Shown here: positions 8,274 through 18,326 of the stretch, one piece after another | Layout of the letters: every line of letters begins with the position of its first letter | Position numbering within the stretch: the first letter of the stretch is position 1 | The notes under the pieces: generated by a model | Database searches by the model: none | Told to the model about the DNA's origin: nothing | The model's input: only the letters and a program-made list of their open reading frames with translations | Position numbers and translations under genes: made by a program | Assembly: GCA_964567755.1 (NCBI GenBank) | Contig: CAZMNW010000007.1 | Span: 5,199 to 69,198 of the forward strand | Reading direction: 5' to 3' | DNA from: DASRJW01 sp964567755 | GTDB taxonomy: Bacteria > Krumholzibacteriota > Krumholzibacteriia > G020349025 | Length of the DNA: 64,000 nucleotides

Positions 8274-8648
8274 ATGCTGCAGATCAAACGCGACATTCGC
8301 ATGATCGAACGCCGGCCCGTCGGAGTTCTGGTCCTGCAGGGCTACGTCGACAGCATGGATTCGATGGCGCTCGAGCGGGCGGTAGACGAGATCTACTCGC
8401 AGGATGTCTTCGACATCGTGCTCGACGTCACCCAAGTGAGCCATATCGGCTCCTCTGGCTGGAGCGTGATCGTCAGCAAGTTGAGCCTCCTTGGTGAAAA
8501 ACGCGGCTTCTTCCGCTTCGCCGGCATGCGCCCCGACGTGCTGCAAGTGTTCCGCATCGTCGGCTTCGAGAACATCGACGGCATCGAAGTGCACGACTAC
8601 CTCGAGGACGCCTTCCGCGCCTGCCGCGCTACCGTACAGCACACCTGA
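8274..8648 (+). CDS. STAS-domain protein (anti-sigma factor antagonist type)
   Basis: A 124-residue single STAS domain. The alternating beta strands and helices and the loop VSHIGSSGWSVIVSKL (about residues 58-73) match the conserved phospho-acceptor region of SpoIIAA/RsbV-like antagonists, where the first Ser of the SSG is usually phosphorylated by an anti-sigma kinase. It would bind and titrate such a regulator. The ATG at 8274 follows GGAGA with good spacing. It lies alone between addB and addA with about 240 and 200 bases on either side, so it is probably its own transcription unit. No anti-sigma kinase is visible nearby; the TPR kinases are a different family. Confidence 0.85.
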   Translation: MLQIKRDIRMIERRPVGVLVLQGYVDSMDSMALERAVDEIYSQDVFDIVLDVTQVSHIGSSGWSVIVSKLSLLGEKRGFFRFAGMRPDVLQVFRIVGFENIDGIEVHDYLEDAFRACRATVQHT

Positions 8649-8851
8649 GCGCCCCTCTCAGCACCCGACCACGACGCGGGCCTCCTCCACCACCTCAGAC
8701 CAGGTAAAAACGCAGGCGCCGCAGCGGTCGCAACTGCGCTCGCTCCATCCTCCGGCGTGTCCCGATCTGCCAGTCCTTGCCACTCTGCTTCCGCCATGTG
8801 AAACTGCGGTCCTCGACGCGTCCATTCACACCCTGCACCCCGTGAGGCACC

Positions 8852-11800
8852 GTGACGCAGTTGCAAGATCACGAGGCCCGCGCGATCATTCGCAACGATC
8901 TCGATTGCAACCTGGTGGTCGAATCCGCCGCCGGCACCGGCAAGACGACCGTGCTCGTACACCGCATCGTCGCCGTGCTCGCGCAGGGTCGCGCCACCGT
9001 CGACCGCATCGTCGCAGTAACCTTCACCGAGAAGGCGGCCGGCGAGCTCAAGCTCCACATCCGCGTCCGGCTCGAAGAGGCCCGACAGCAGACAGCGGTG
9101 GGCAACTCCGCCCGCACCCATTTGGAGGCGGCGCTGTCTCGGCTCGAGGAAGCGCGTGTCGGCACCATTCATGGTTTCTGCGCCGATCTCCTGCGCGAGC
9201 GTTCCCTCGAGGCCGGCATCGATCCGCGTTTCGAACCGCTCGATGAGAATGCGGCGCAGCGTCTGTTTCGCCGCGCCTTCGATGCATGGTTCGAGGCTTG
9301 CTTGCAAGAGCCGCCCGCGGGTTTGCGGCGCGCGTTGCGGCGCGTGGTGCGCGCACCCGGCGGTGTTGCGGATGGCGTGACACGGCAACGTGCTGCGCTC
9401 GCCGATGGGCCCATCGGCCGGCTGCGCGGGGCTTGCTGGGCACTCGCCGAACGCCGCGATCTTGCCACACCCTGGCATCGTCCCCCGTTCGAACGCAGTG
9501 CCTGGATCGGCAGCCTGGTCGAACAACTGCACGCGTTCGCCGACGCTTCGGCGCGCTGCGACAAGCCGGACAAAGACGCGCTGTCCCTCGACACGCGCGA
9601 GCTACGGCAGTGGAGCGCGGACATCCGCGCCGCCGAGGAGGTGTCGCGGCGCGACCACGATGGCCTGGAGGCGTTGTTCGTCGACATGGCCGGCAGGCGC
9701 GACGCACCGCGCAAGGGCTACGGCAAAGGCTACGGTGACGGCGTGACGCGGGATGCGGTGCTGCAGGCGCATACACAACTGCGTGCGGCGTTGCAAGAGT
9801 TCACCCGCCACGCCAACGCCGATCTCGCCGCCTTGCTGCATCAGGAGTTCCGACAGCCACTGGCCCAGTACGAGGAAACGAAGGAGAAGACGGGCCGACT
9901 CGATTTCACCGACTTGCTGCTGCGCGCGAGGGATCTCGTCCGCGACCAGCCCACCGTCCGTGCCGAGTTCCAGCGCCGCTTCTCCCATATTTTCGTCGAC
10001 GAGTTCCAGGACACCGATCCATTGCAGGCGGAGATCCTGATGCTGCTCGCAGCCCAAGACCCTGCCACATCCAACTGGCGACAAGTCGTGCCGGCACCCG
10101 GCAAGCTCTTCCTCGTCGGCGATCCGAAGCAATCGATCTACCGCTTCCGCGGCGCCGACATCGGCATTTACTTCGAGGTCCGCGATCTGTTGATCCGCGA
10201 AGGAGCGCGCTGCCTGCAGCTCACCAGCAGCTTCCGTTCGTTGCCCAACATCCAGGCTGCCGTCAACACCGCCTTCGCCTCGTGCATGAATGGCGACCGG
10301 GAAAGCCAGCAGGCGGCCTTCGTGGCCCAGTCCCCAGTGCGACCGGAGTGGACGGCGCAGCCGAGCGTGATCGCGCTGCCGGTGCCGCGGCCGTTCGGCA
10401 AGCAGCGACTCGCCAAAACCGCCATCGATGCCTCGCTTCCCGATGCGGTGGCGGCATTCGTGCACTGGCTCTTGCACGCGAGCAGCTGGACCATCACCGA
10501 CCCCGAGCAGCCCGGGAACCGCGTGCCGATCGCCGCACGACACGTCTGCATCCTGATGCGTCGTTTCGACAGCTTCGCCGGCGATGTCACCCGCGGATAT
10601 GTGCGCGCATTGGAAGCGCGCGACATTCGTCATTTGTTGTTGGGCGGACGCTCGTACCACGAGCGCGAGGAAGTGGAGACTCTGCGCGCGGCGCTCAACG
10701 CCATCGAGTGGCCGGACGACGAGCTGTCGGTGTTCGCGACTTTGCACGGCTCCCTTTTCGCCATCGGCGACGAGGAGTTGCTCGTCTACCGGCGGCAACA
10801 CGGGCGCCTGCATCCCATGCGGATCCCGCCGGCACTCGCCGGGCCAGAAGCGGAGACGACGTTGCGCCCCATCGGTGAGGCGCTCGCCGTTCTCGCCGGG
10901 CTGCATCGTGAGCGCAACACTCGTCCCGTTGCCGAGACACTGCACCTGCTGCTCGAAGGCACCCGCGCTCACGCGGGATTCGTGCTCCGCCCTTCCGGCG
11001 AGCAAGTGCTGGCCAACGTGCTGCACCTGGCCGAACAAGCGCGCGGCTACGAACGCGACGGCGGCATTTCGTTTCGTGGTTTCGTCGAACGCGTGGAAGA
11101 GGATGCCGAGGGCCGCCGTGCCGGCGAGGCCCCGATCCTCGAGGCCGGCAGCGATGGTGTGCGGCTCATGACCGTGCATCGTGCCAAGGGGCTCGAGTTC
11201 CCGGTGGTGATCCTGGCCGACATCACCGCCAACCTCGCGTCGCGCGAGCCGTCTTCCTGGATCGACCGCGAGCGCAACCTCTGTGTCCAGAAACTCTGCG
11301 GCTGGTCGCCGGCCGAGCTGCTCGCGCACGCCCAAGACGAGAGACGGCGCGACGCGGCCGAGGGTATCCGCATCGCCTACGTTGCCGCCACACGCGCGCG
11401 CGATTTGCTCGTCGTGCCCGCCATCGGCACCGAAGCGTGGGGCATGACCATGACCGCAGTGGCCGCCCCGTCGATCGGATCGGCCACTCCGCATGCGGCT
11501 TCTCCGCCCGCGGCCACTGCGTCATTCGACGGCTGGGTGGCGCCACTCAACGCGGCGATCTACCCGCCCCGCGCGCGTTGGGCGTCACCGCACACCGCCC
11601 CCGGTTGTCCGCCATTCGGGGAGTCCACCATCCTGGATACACCGTTCGATCGCGCCATGGATGCATGCGTGTACCCCGGGGAACACGCGCACGACAGACA
11701 TCGCGTGGTGTGGTGGGATCCGACCCGCCTAACGCTGGACGTTCCCGCAAGCTTCGGCCTGCGCCACGAGACACTTCTCGACAAGGACGTCGACCCCGCC

Positions 11801-12424
11801 GTGGTGCGATCTGATCTCGAGGCGGTGCGAGCCTGGGGTGCGGCGCGCGCGGCCACATTGGCACGGGCCGCGACACCGCGCTTGCGCGTGCAGACCGCGA
11901 CCGAACGCGCGCATGCCGCGGCGCCGGATGCCGGCGCTTCCATTCCCGACCAAGACGTCGAGTTGGTCCTCTTGCCCGTCGCCGACGACCGGCCGCGCGG
12001 CGCCCGCTTCGGGGCGCTGGTGCACGCCGTGCTCGGCGGGATCGCGCTCGACGCCACTGCCGACGAGGTGCAGCGGTTCGTCGACATGCAGGCGCGCATC
12101 GTCGGCGCCACTGCCGAGGAGATCTTGGCCGCATCAGCCGTCGTGACGCGCGCCTTGCAGCAACCGCTCCTCGCGCAAGCCCGCGGCGCCACGCAATGCC
12201 GGCGCGAAACTCCCGTGACGTTGCCCGACGCCGATGGCACACTCGTCGAGGGCGTCGTCGACCTGGCATTTCTGCAAGCGGAAACTTGGATGGTGGTGGA
12301 TTTCAAGACCGATCCCGACATCGAGTCGCAGCTTCCGATTTACACACGCCAAGTCGCGCTCTATGCCGCGGCCATCGGCGGCGCGACGCAACTGGCGACA
12401 CGCGCCATCCTGATGCGAATCTGA
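8852..12424 (+). CDS. addA: AddA-like UvrD-family helicase with C-terminal nuclease
   Basis: The 1190-residue protein is a superfamily 1 helicase: Walker A ESAAGTGKTT at 24-33, motif Ia FTEKAAGEL, Walker B/motif II VDEFQD near 381-386, motif III GDPKQSIYRFRG, motif V VHRAKGLEFP near 774, and motif VI YVAATRARDLL. The C-terminus has a RecB-type nuclease domain (from about 1040): a His in ALVHAVLGG, Asp in EGVVDLAF, VVDFKTD near 1148-1154 and QVALYAA. It therefore fits AddA, the motor subunit that unwinds and resects broken DNA ends with AddB. The GTG start at 8852 is preceded by GAGG. AddA and AddB are not in one operon here because of the interposed STAS gene. Confidence 0.92.
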   Translation: MTQLQDHEARAIIRNDLDCNLVVESAAGTGKTTVLVHRIVAVLAQGRATVDRIVAVTFTEKAAGELKLHIRVRLEEARQQTAVGNSARTHLEAALSRLEEARVGTIHGFCADLLRERSLEAGIDPRFEPLDENAAQRLFRRAFDAWFEACLQEPPAGLRRALRRVVRAPGGVADGVTRQRAALADGPIGRLRGACWALAERRDLATPWHRPPFERSAWIGSLVEQLHAFADASARCDKPDKDALSLDTRELRQWSADIRAAEEVSRRDHDGLEALFVDMAGRRDAPRKGYGKGYGDGVTRDAVLQAHTQLRAALQEFTRHANADLAALLHQEFRQPLAQYEETKEKTGRLDFTDLLLRARDLVRDQPTVRAEFQRRFSHIFVDEFQDTDPLQAEILMLLAAQDPATSNWRQVVPAPGKLFLVGDPKQSIYRFRGADIGIYFEVRDLLIREGARCLQLTSSFRSLPNIQAAVNTAFASCMNGDRESQQAAFVAQSPVRPEWTAQPSVIALPVPRPFGKQRLAKTAIDASLPDAVAAFVHWLLHASSWTITDPEQPGNRVPIAARHVCILMRRFDSFAGDVTRGYVRALEARDIRHLLLGGRSYHEREEVETLRAALNAIEWPDDELSVFATLHGSLFAIGDEELLVYRRQHGRLHPMRIPPALAGPEAETTLRPIGEALAVLAGLHRERNTRPVAETLHLLLEGTRAHAGFVLRPSGEQVLANVLHLAEQARGYERDGGISFRGFVERVEEDAEGRRAGEAPILEAGSDGVRLMTVHRAKGLEFPVVILADITANLASREPSSWIDRERNLCVQKLCGWSPAELLAHAQDERRRDAAEGIRIAYVAATRARDLLVVPAIGTEAWGMTMTAVAAPSIGSATPHAASPPAATASFDGWVAPLNAAIYPPRARWASPHTAPGCPPFGESTILDTPFDRAMDACVYPGEHAHDRHRVVWWDPTRLTLDVPASFGLRHETLLDKDVDPAVVRSDLEAVRAWGAARAATLARAATPRLRVQTATERAHAAAPDAGASIPDQDVELVLLPVADDRPRGARFGALVHAVLGGIALDATADEVQRFVDMQARIVGATAEEILAASAVVTRALQQPLLAQARGATQCRRETPVTLPDADGTLVEGVVDLAFLQAETWMVVDFKTDPDIESQLPIYTRQVALYAAAIGGATQLATRAILMRI

Positions 12425-12454
12425 CCCCTCGCCCACGAGAGGAGCCTCGATCCC

Positions 12455-13591
12455 ATGGCGAAACAGCGCAAGTACCGCCGCAACCCGGCCAAGCGCCGCG
12501 TTCGGGCCGGGTCACCACCGGGAACCTTGATGGTCGACCCCGAGGCGCGGCGGCCGCGAATACATGTCCTCGCCTATGGACCCGAGCACTGCGTCGACCA
12601 GGAGCTGAGTGATCTCGCTCTGCTGCCGAAGTTGCTCGCAGCGCACCCCGTCACCTGGGTGAACGTCGATAGTCTCGGCGATGCGCAGGTGTTGCAGCAG
12701 TTGGGCGAGATGTTCGACCTGCATCGCTTGGCTTTGGAAGATGTCGTCAACGCCCACCAGCGCGCCAAGTCCGAGCGTTACGGCGACGTGCAGTTCATCG
12801 TCTTGCGCATGGCCAACTCCGCCTGTCCCCTCGATACCGAGCAGTTCAGCATGTTCTTGGGCAAGAATTTCTTGCTCACGTTCCAAGAGCGCCCCGGCGA
12901 TTGCCTCGACCCCGTGCGCACGCGCATCCGCGAAATGGGACCACGGTTGCGCAGCAGCGGACCCGATTATCTGGCCTATGCCCTTCTCGACGCCGTCGTC
13001 GACGGCTACTTCCCTGTGCTCGAACGCTATGGGGATGTCATCGAAGAGCTCGAGAGCGAAATCCTGCAGCGTCCGCGTCAATCCGTCATCCACCGTCTCC
13101 ACGAGCTCAAGCAGGATCTCACGACGTTACGGCGTTTCTTGTGGCCGCTGCGCGAGATGCTGAGTGGGTTGAGCCGCGAAGAATCCTCGACGGTCAGCGC
13201 CTCGACGCAAGTCTACCTGCGCGATTGTCATGATCATTCAGTGCAGCTCTTGGAGCTCCTCGAGTCGTTTCGCGATCTCGCTGCAAGTCTCATGGACCTG
13301 TATCATTCCAGCTTGAGCCAGCGCATGAACGAGGTCATCAAGGTATTGACGATGATCTCGACGGTGTTCATCCCGTTGTCCTTCATCGCCGGACTGTACG
13401 GCATGAACTTCGACCCGGCGACGTCGCCCTGGAACATGCCGGAGCTCGAATGGCGCTGGGGCTATCCGATGGCGCTCGGAATCATGACGGTAGTGGTCGT
13501 CTACCTGCTGTTCTATTTCCGCCGCAAGGGTTGGCTCGGCGGCGGTGACGCGCCGGCCGCAGCGAAAGGCGATCCGCCACCACAGCGCTAG
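12455..13591 (+). CDS. corA: CorA-type magnesium/cobalt transporter
   Basis: The 378-residue protein has a large cytoplasmic N-terminal domain and two C-terminal transmembrane helices. The signature YGMNF, whose GMN forms the ion-selectivity loop, is at about residues 314-318 at the end of the first helix; the second helix (YPMALGIMTVVVVYLLFYF) is followed by a positively charged tail. It would form a homopentameric Mg2+ channel in the inner membrane. The ATG follows GAGAGGAGCC, a good ribosome-binding site, 30 bases after addA. The first 25 residues are very basic (KQRKYRRNPAKRR), an unusual N-terminal extension. It could also transport Zn2+ or Ni2+, as some family members do. Confidence 0.93.
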   Translation: MAKQRKYRRNPAKRRVRAGSPPGTLMVDPEARRPRIHVLAYGPEHCVDQELSDLALLPKLLAAHPVTWVNVDSLGDAQVLQQLGEMFDLHRLALEDVVNAHQRAKSERYGDVQFIVLRMANSACPLDTEQFSMFLGKNFLLTFQERPGDCLDPVRTRIREMGPRLRSSGPDYLAYALLDAVVDGYFPVLERYGDVIEELESEILQRPRQSVIHRLHELKQDLTTLRRFLWPLREMLSGLSREESSTVSASTQVYLRDCHDHSVQLLELLESFRDLAASLMDLYHSSLSQRMNEVIKVLTMISTVFIPLSFIAGLYGMNFDPATSPWNMPELEWRWGYPMALGIMTVVVVYLLFYFRRKGWLGGGDAPAAAKGDPPPQR

Positions 13592-14072
13592 ACCCTATCC
13601 AGGCCCCAGCCTCTGGGCCGCTGCGCATGGCAAATCCCCTCTTCGGAACGAGTCCGACCTCTCGCCGGCCGACACGGCGATCGTGCAGCAGGGAATGCGC
13701 GCCCCGAGGCAGGAGCAGCCGTGTTGCAGATGCCGGAGCATTCCACTCCCATCCCAAAGGTGCCTCCATGACCCCTTGGAGGCTTCGAGGTTAGCCGACA
13801 GCGGATCATGTAGTTGCGCGATCGGAGGTGACACGACACATTTTCGAGACAACGCTCCGAGCGGGAGGGTCGCTGAGCGTTGGAGCCAGCAGTCGGGGAC
13901 ACGCGAGCTGTCGTTTTAGCGAACATTCGCGACCCGGTTCGCGTTCTATGAGATGAGCCAACCACCGGCCTCGCGCGTCCGGAAACGTCTACGCCGCCGG
14001 TTGGAACAGGGTAACCTTCTTCGGGGTTCAAGCAATCGACCTCGCCACTTGGCCGGCCACGGGGAAGCGCCG
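13592..14072. other. Intergenic region between corA and the second kinase gene
   Basis: No convincing gene on either strand. The kinase frame remains open upstream to 13953, but this part looks non-coding and the good start is at 14073. A 7-bp inverted repeat (GCCTCCA 13762-13768, TGGAGGC 13777-13783, 8-base loop) is present but is not followed by a T run. The region presumably carries the promoter of the second kinase gene, but I cannot point to specific boxes. Confidence 0.5.
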
Positions 14073-17000
14073 ATGATCGGAAACCAGATCGCGCATTTCC
14101 GCCTCCTCGCGAAAGTGGGCGAAGGCGGGATGGGAATCGTCTACCGCGCCGAGGACCTCGACCTCGGTCGCATCGTCGCGCTCAAGGTACTGCCTCCACA
14201 CCTCGTCGGCGACCAGGATCGCCGTAGCCGCTTCGTCGCCGAAGCCCGCACCGCCGCCTCTGTCACGCATCCCAACATCGGCACGATCCACGAGATCGGC
14301 GAGCACGACGGCATCATCTACATCGCCATGGAGTTCGTGGACGGCGAGAGTCTGCGCAGCCGGCTACGCAAGGGGATGTCGGTCAAGGAAGCCGTGCGCG
14401 TGGCGAGCGAAATCGCCGAGGGTCTCGCCGCGGCGCATCGTGCTCGCATCGCCCACCGGGATCTCAAGCCGGACAACATCGTAGTGACACGCGAGGGTCA
14501 CGTGAAGATCCTCGACTTCGGCCTGGCGCGTCTCTTGGAGCTCCCCACCGCGGCGCCTGAGGCCTTCGCGCCCCCCGACACCATCACGCGGACGAGCGAC
14601 GAAGTCCCCGTTTACACCGAGGCTCCGGACCTGGCCAAGGCCGTCACCATTCCGGTGGGCGATCATCGGGTTCTCGGGACTCCGGCCTACATGTCACCGG
14701 AACAGGCGCGTGGGCTCGACATCGATTACCGCACCGATATTTTTTCCTTCGGCTGCACCTTTTACGAGATGCTCACCGGTCGCCCGCCGTTTCAAGGGCC
14801 GTCCACCACCAGCGTCATCCACGAGATCGTCAACCGCGATCCGGTGCCTGCGACGGCACTCAACCCCGACGTGCCGTCATCGGTGCAATGGGTGCTCGAC
14901 AAGTGCCTGGAGAAAGATCCGAACCGTCGCTATCAGGACACACGCGATCTCGTCGTCGACATGGCACACCTGGTTCCCGAACCGGGGCCGCTCACGGGCT
15001 CCGGCGAATCCGACCCGTGGCGACGCTCCGGCCCGCAAGCGGTGGCGCCGCGCCACCGCCGTTTGCGCTTCGCAGCAGCCGCCGCCGTCCTGGCCGCCGT
15101 CGTCGGGGTGACCGGGTGGTTCCTGCGTAGCGGCGCCATCGGCACGGCGCCTTCTACTTCCAACTCGCTCGCGGTCTTCTCGTTCGAGAACTTGAAGGAT
15201 CCGGGTGACCCCGACCGACTGGGCAAGATCCTTCAAGAGCTGCTGATCACCGACCTCTCGGGTCTCGAGCCCCTCAAGGTCTACAGCAGCCAACGCCTGG
15301 CAGATATCGAGCGTCAGATCCCACGCCAAGATGGCGCCGCCAACGTCCAGTCCGCGGTGGCTCGACGCGCCGGCGCGCAGCGCATGTTGACTGGGACGTT
15401 GAGCCCGCGCGGCGAAGACTGGGTGCTCACGGCGCAGCTCACCGACGTCGCCACGGGCCAGGTGCTCGGGTCGAAGCGCCTCGATGGCACCGACATCTAT
15501 GCCATGGTCGACCAGCTCACCAACGAACTGCAAGCGGACTTCACCTTGCATTTGCCGGACGAGGTGGCGGGACGCTCGATCCGAGAGAAAACCAGCACCT
15601 CGACGCAAGCGTGGAAACATTATCTCGGCGGCGTCGACCATCTGAATGCCAACCAATTCAGCGAGGCCGTGGAAGAGCTCACCGAAGCCGTGCGCATCGA
15701 CCCCAAGTTCGGTCAGGCGCATTACCATCTGGGGCTGGCGACCTGGTGGTTGTACAGCGACATCGGCGCGGGCCGCGAACACTTGCAACACTTCCTCGAG
15801 AGCGAGCTCTATACATCACTCCAGGAAAAGAGCATTGCCGAGGCGATGCTGCTCGTGGTCGACGCGCGTTTTGCGGAAGCGCTGCCTGTGTTCGAGGCGC
15901 TGGCGCGCGAGCACCCTGACGACAAGTTCATCTGGTATGGACTCGGCGAGGCGCAGTTCCATTTCATGGGTGACAGCAAGATGAGCGCGTCGTTGCCGTC
16001 CTTCCAGCGCGCCGCGGCGCTCGATCCGGATTTCCTCCTGCCCTATTGGCACATCTTCTCCGTGCTCTGGAACGAAGAGCGCATCGACGAAGCGGTGAGC
16101 CTGGCCGACAAACGCATCGCCGACGATCCCGGCAATCCGCTCTGGCATCGCTTTCGTGCCGCCTCGGTGGTGCATGCAGGCGACGCGGCGCGCGGCGTGG
16201 AAGCGGTGGCACTGGCCGAAGCTCAAAGCCCCACGGCGGAGGACCGCCGGGATCTGCACAAACTCGTGGCGACGGCCTGGGGCGTCCTCGGCTACGTCAA
16301 CTTGGCGGAGGAATCACTCGAGAAGGCGCTGGACGCCGACCCCGGTCACGACGATCCGCAGGTCCTCAAGGGACTCACCGAGTACTTGCGCATGCAGAAG
16401 AAACTCGACGAGTACGAGGAACGTGTGCGCGGTTTGCTGGCGCAAAGTCCGGACAACGACCTCTATCAGGCCAGCCTGATCGAAGTGCAATTGGAGCGAC
16501 ACCGATACGCCGAAGCCTTGCGTTTGGCCAAGGAACGCGCCACTGCCGAGCCGAGCGGGATCCGTTGGTACTGGTTTTGGGCCAGCGCAGCGATCCTCTC
16601 GGGCGACGAAGCCAGCCTCCCCGATCTGGAGGCACGTGTGCAGGCTCAGAGCCAATCGCCGGACGACCGGCGACACTTCTTGGCGTCAGTCGCCGGCGCC
16701 TACGCGGCATGCGGCTACCAGAACAAGGCCATCGACTATTTCCGCCGAGCCATCGCGGTGGATGACGAGCCCGAGGCGAATCTGCTGCAAGCCGTCGGCT
16801 ACCGCGAGATGCGGCGCGGCCTGCATGCGCAGGCGGAATCCTGGTTCCGCAAGGCTGCGCAGCTGGCGCCGAAGAGCCCGCAGCCCGTGCTGTTGCTGGC
16901 ATTGCTCGACGTCGAACGCGGCGATCTGGCGCGGGCCAAGACGCGCCTGGCCGAAGCGCAAACGCTGCAACCCGCGAGCAAATTGGTGCCGTTCTTGGGT

Positions 17001-17816
17001 GCGAGCCTCGGTGTGTTCACGGGCGACGACGCGGCGCTCGCGGGGCTGCTTACTTCCGAGGTCGATTTGCTGACCGCCGAGTTCCAAAAGTGGCGCTTCC
17101 TCTATGGCGAGCCCGGTTACTTCCCTCTCGGCGTGGGTTGGGCCTACCTGCTGGCAGGGCGGCCTGAAGAAGCGGAAGCCTCGTTCATGGCCGGCACCAC
17201 GTCCGAGTTCGCTAAACGCGACCCCGTCGCGCACGAAGGCCTCGGCTTCACGTATCTGCACATGGGGGACTACGCCAAGGCCGAGGGCGCCTTCCAGGCA
17301 GGCCTCGCGGTCGGACCCAGGAAGGGTGCGGCGTTGCGCGGCATCGGCATCGCCAAGCTGCTGCAAGGCGATGCCGCGTCGGCGGAAGCATATGCACACC
17401 GTGCGCTGTCGGAAGACCACCCGCACATCGATAGCTGGCGTTTGTTGGGCTTCGCGCTCGGCGAGCAGCAACGTTACAGCGAAGCTCTCGCCGTCGCCGA
17501 GAAGGCGGTGGCAATGGACTCGAGCCGCGCCAGCTACGAGCTGCTGGCATGGACGTTGGTGAGTGGAGATCTCGACATGGCACGCGGCATCGAGGTGGCG
17601 AAACAGTCACTCGAGCTGCCGCTCGGTTTCCTCGATGTCGAAAAGACGCTGCCCCACCGCGTTTGCGCCCAGCACAGTCTCGGCCACGCATACCTCAAGC
17701 AGGGCAAGACCCAGCTCGCGGTGCAGTACCTGGAGAAGGCAGCGGAACTGCAGCCGCGGCGCACCTGCATCCGCGAAGATCTCCTGCGCGCCACGAGCGC
17801 CGCGCGCGGCACCTGA
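14073..17816 (+). CDS. Large Ser/Thr protein kinase with TolB/FlgO-like and multi-TPR region
   Basis: ATG 14073 is preferred over an in-frame ATG at 13953 because GGGGAAG precedes it and the kinase domain starts at once. The 1247-residue protein has a complete kinase domain (GEGGMG at 16-21, K38, HRDLKPDN from about 128, DFG near 148, SPEQ), with an unusually long activation segment of some 50 residues between DFG and SPEQ. A transmembrane helix is at about 330-352, then a FlgO/TolB-like segment beginning NSLAVFSFENL (about 364), then roughly 730 residues of TPR-type helical pairs. The architecture is that of the 717-residue kinase upstream but with many more TPRs. It probably senses a periplasmic protein or envelope state; the target is unknown. 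Confidence 0.92.
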   Translation: MIGNQIAHFRLLAKVGEGGMGIVYRAEDLDLGRIVALKVLPPHLVGDQDRRSRFVAEARTAASVTHPNIGTIHEIGEHDGIIYIAMEFVDGESLRSRLRKGMSVKEAVRVASEIAEGLAAAHRARIAHRDLKPDNIVVTREGHVKILDFGLARLLELPTAAPEAFAPPDTITRTSDEVPVYTEAPDLAKAVTIPVGDHRVLGTPAYMSPEQARGLDIDYRTDIFSFGCTFYEMLTGRPPFQGPSTTSVIHEIVNRDPVPATALNPDVPSSVQWVLDKCLEKDPNRRYQDTRDLVVDMAHLVPEPGPLTGSGESDPWRRSGPQAVAPRHRRLRFAAAAAVLAAVVGVTGWFLRSGAIGTAPSTSNSLAVFSFENLKDPGDPDRLGKILQELLITDLSGLEPLKVYSSQRLADIERQIPRQDGAANVQSAVARRAGAQRMLTGTLSPRGEDWVLTAQLTDVATGQVLGSKRLDGTDIYAMVDQLTNELQADFTLHLPDEVAGRSIREKTSTSTQAWKHYLGGVDHLNANQFSEAVEELTEAVRIDPKFGQAHYHLGLATWWLYSDIGAGREHLQHFLESELYTSLQEKSIAEAMLLVVDARFAEALPVFEALAREHPDDKFIWYGLGEAQFHFMGDSKMSASLPSFQRAAALDPDFLLPYWHIFSVLWNEERIDEAVSLADKRIADDPGNPLWHRFRAASVVHAGDAARGVEAVALAEAQSPTAEDRRDLHKLVATAWGVLGYVNLAEESLEKALDADPGHDDPQVLKGLTEYLRMQKKLDEYEERVRGLLAQSPDNDLYQASLIEVQLERHRYAEALRLAKERATAEPSGIRWYWFWASAAILSGDEASLPDLEARVQAQSQSPDDRRHFLASVAGAYAACGYQNKAIDYFRRAIAVDDEPEANLLQAVGYREMRRGLHAQAESWFRKAAQLAPKSPQPVLLLALLDVERGDLARAKTRLAEAQTLQPASKLVPFLGASLGVFTGDDAALAGLLTSEVDLLTAEFQKWRFLYGEPGYFPLGVGWAYLLAGRPEEAEASFMAGTTSEFAKRDPVAHEGLGFTYLHMGDYAKAEGAFQAGLAVGPRKGAALRGIGIAKLLQGDAASAEAYAHRALSEDHPHIDSWRLLGFALGEQQRYSEALAVAEKAVAMDSSRASYELLAWTLVSGDLDMARGIEVAKQSLELPLGFLDVEKTLPHRVCAQHSLGHAYLKQGKTQLAVQYLEKAAELQPRRTCIREDLLRATSAARGT

Positions 17817-17858
17817 CCGCTGCACTTCACGCACACTTCGCACCAAGCAGCGGCGGTC

Positions 17859-18326
17859 TCACACCGTCACAGCGAAGTGCACGACCTTCGGCTGCACCAA
17901 GCGCTCGAAGTCGCGGTACGCCAAGCGCACGAGCTCGGTGTGCGAACCGGCGTTGAATGCAATCTCCTCGTCCTTCACGAGCTCCGAGGACACGAAGACA
18001 TCCATGCCGTAGAGATTGCCGAACGGCGGCATGGCGCCTACTTCGCATTCCGGGAAGCGATCGGTGAATTCCTTCTCCGTCGCCAGCGCCGCACCACGCA
18101 CGTGCGCCACGCTCTGCAACAGATCGAAATCCACTTGCTGCGATGAGGGCAGCACCGCCATCGCCAGGCGATCGTCGAGCTTCACCACCACCGTCTTGGC
18201 CAGCTCGCGGCCGGGGATGTGCGCCGAGGCGGCGATCTCCGGCGATGTATAGGCCGGAGAATGACTGATCACCACATACTTGACACGTTGGGCATCCAAG
18301 TATTCGCGCAGCTTTCGGACTGGCAT
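17859..18326 (-). CDS. ybaK: YbaK/ProX-type aminoacyl-tRNA deacylase domain protein
   Basis: The start at 18326 is chosen because AGGAGG lies at good spacing; the open frame extends further upstream without a ribosome-binding site. The 155-residue protein is a single YbaK domain: the N-terminal helix and strand (MPVRKLREYLDAQRVKYVVI), the conserved lysine in LAKTVVVKLDD, and the Gly-rich loop GAMPPFGNLYGM that shapes the pocket hydrolysing mischarged tRNA. It would remove wrong amino acids (Ala or Cys) from tRNAPro or a related tRNA, or act on a small-molecule thioester as some relatives do. It is convergent with the kinase gene and divergent from the S9 peptidase gene. Confidence 0.85.
   Translation of the reverse strand: MPVRKLREYLDAQRVKYVVISHSPAYTSPEIAASAHIPGRELAKTVVVKLDDRLAMAVLPSSQQVDFDLLQSVAHVRGAALATEKEFTDRFPECEVGAMPPFGNLYGMDVFVSSELVKDEEIAFNAGSHTELVRLAYRDFERLVQPKVVHFAVTV

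Noticed and set aside
17817..17853. Inverted repeat CCGCTGC/GCAGCGG between convergent genes as a terminator
   Set aside because: The loop would be 23 bases long and there is no T run; too weak to call.
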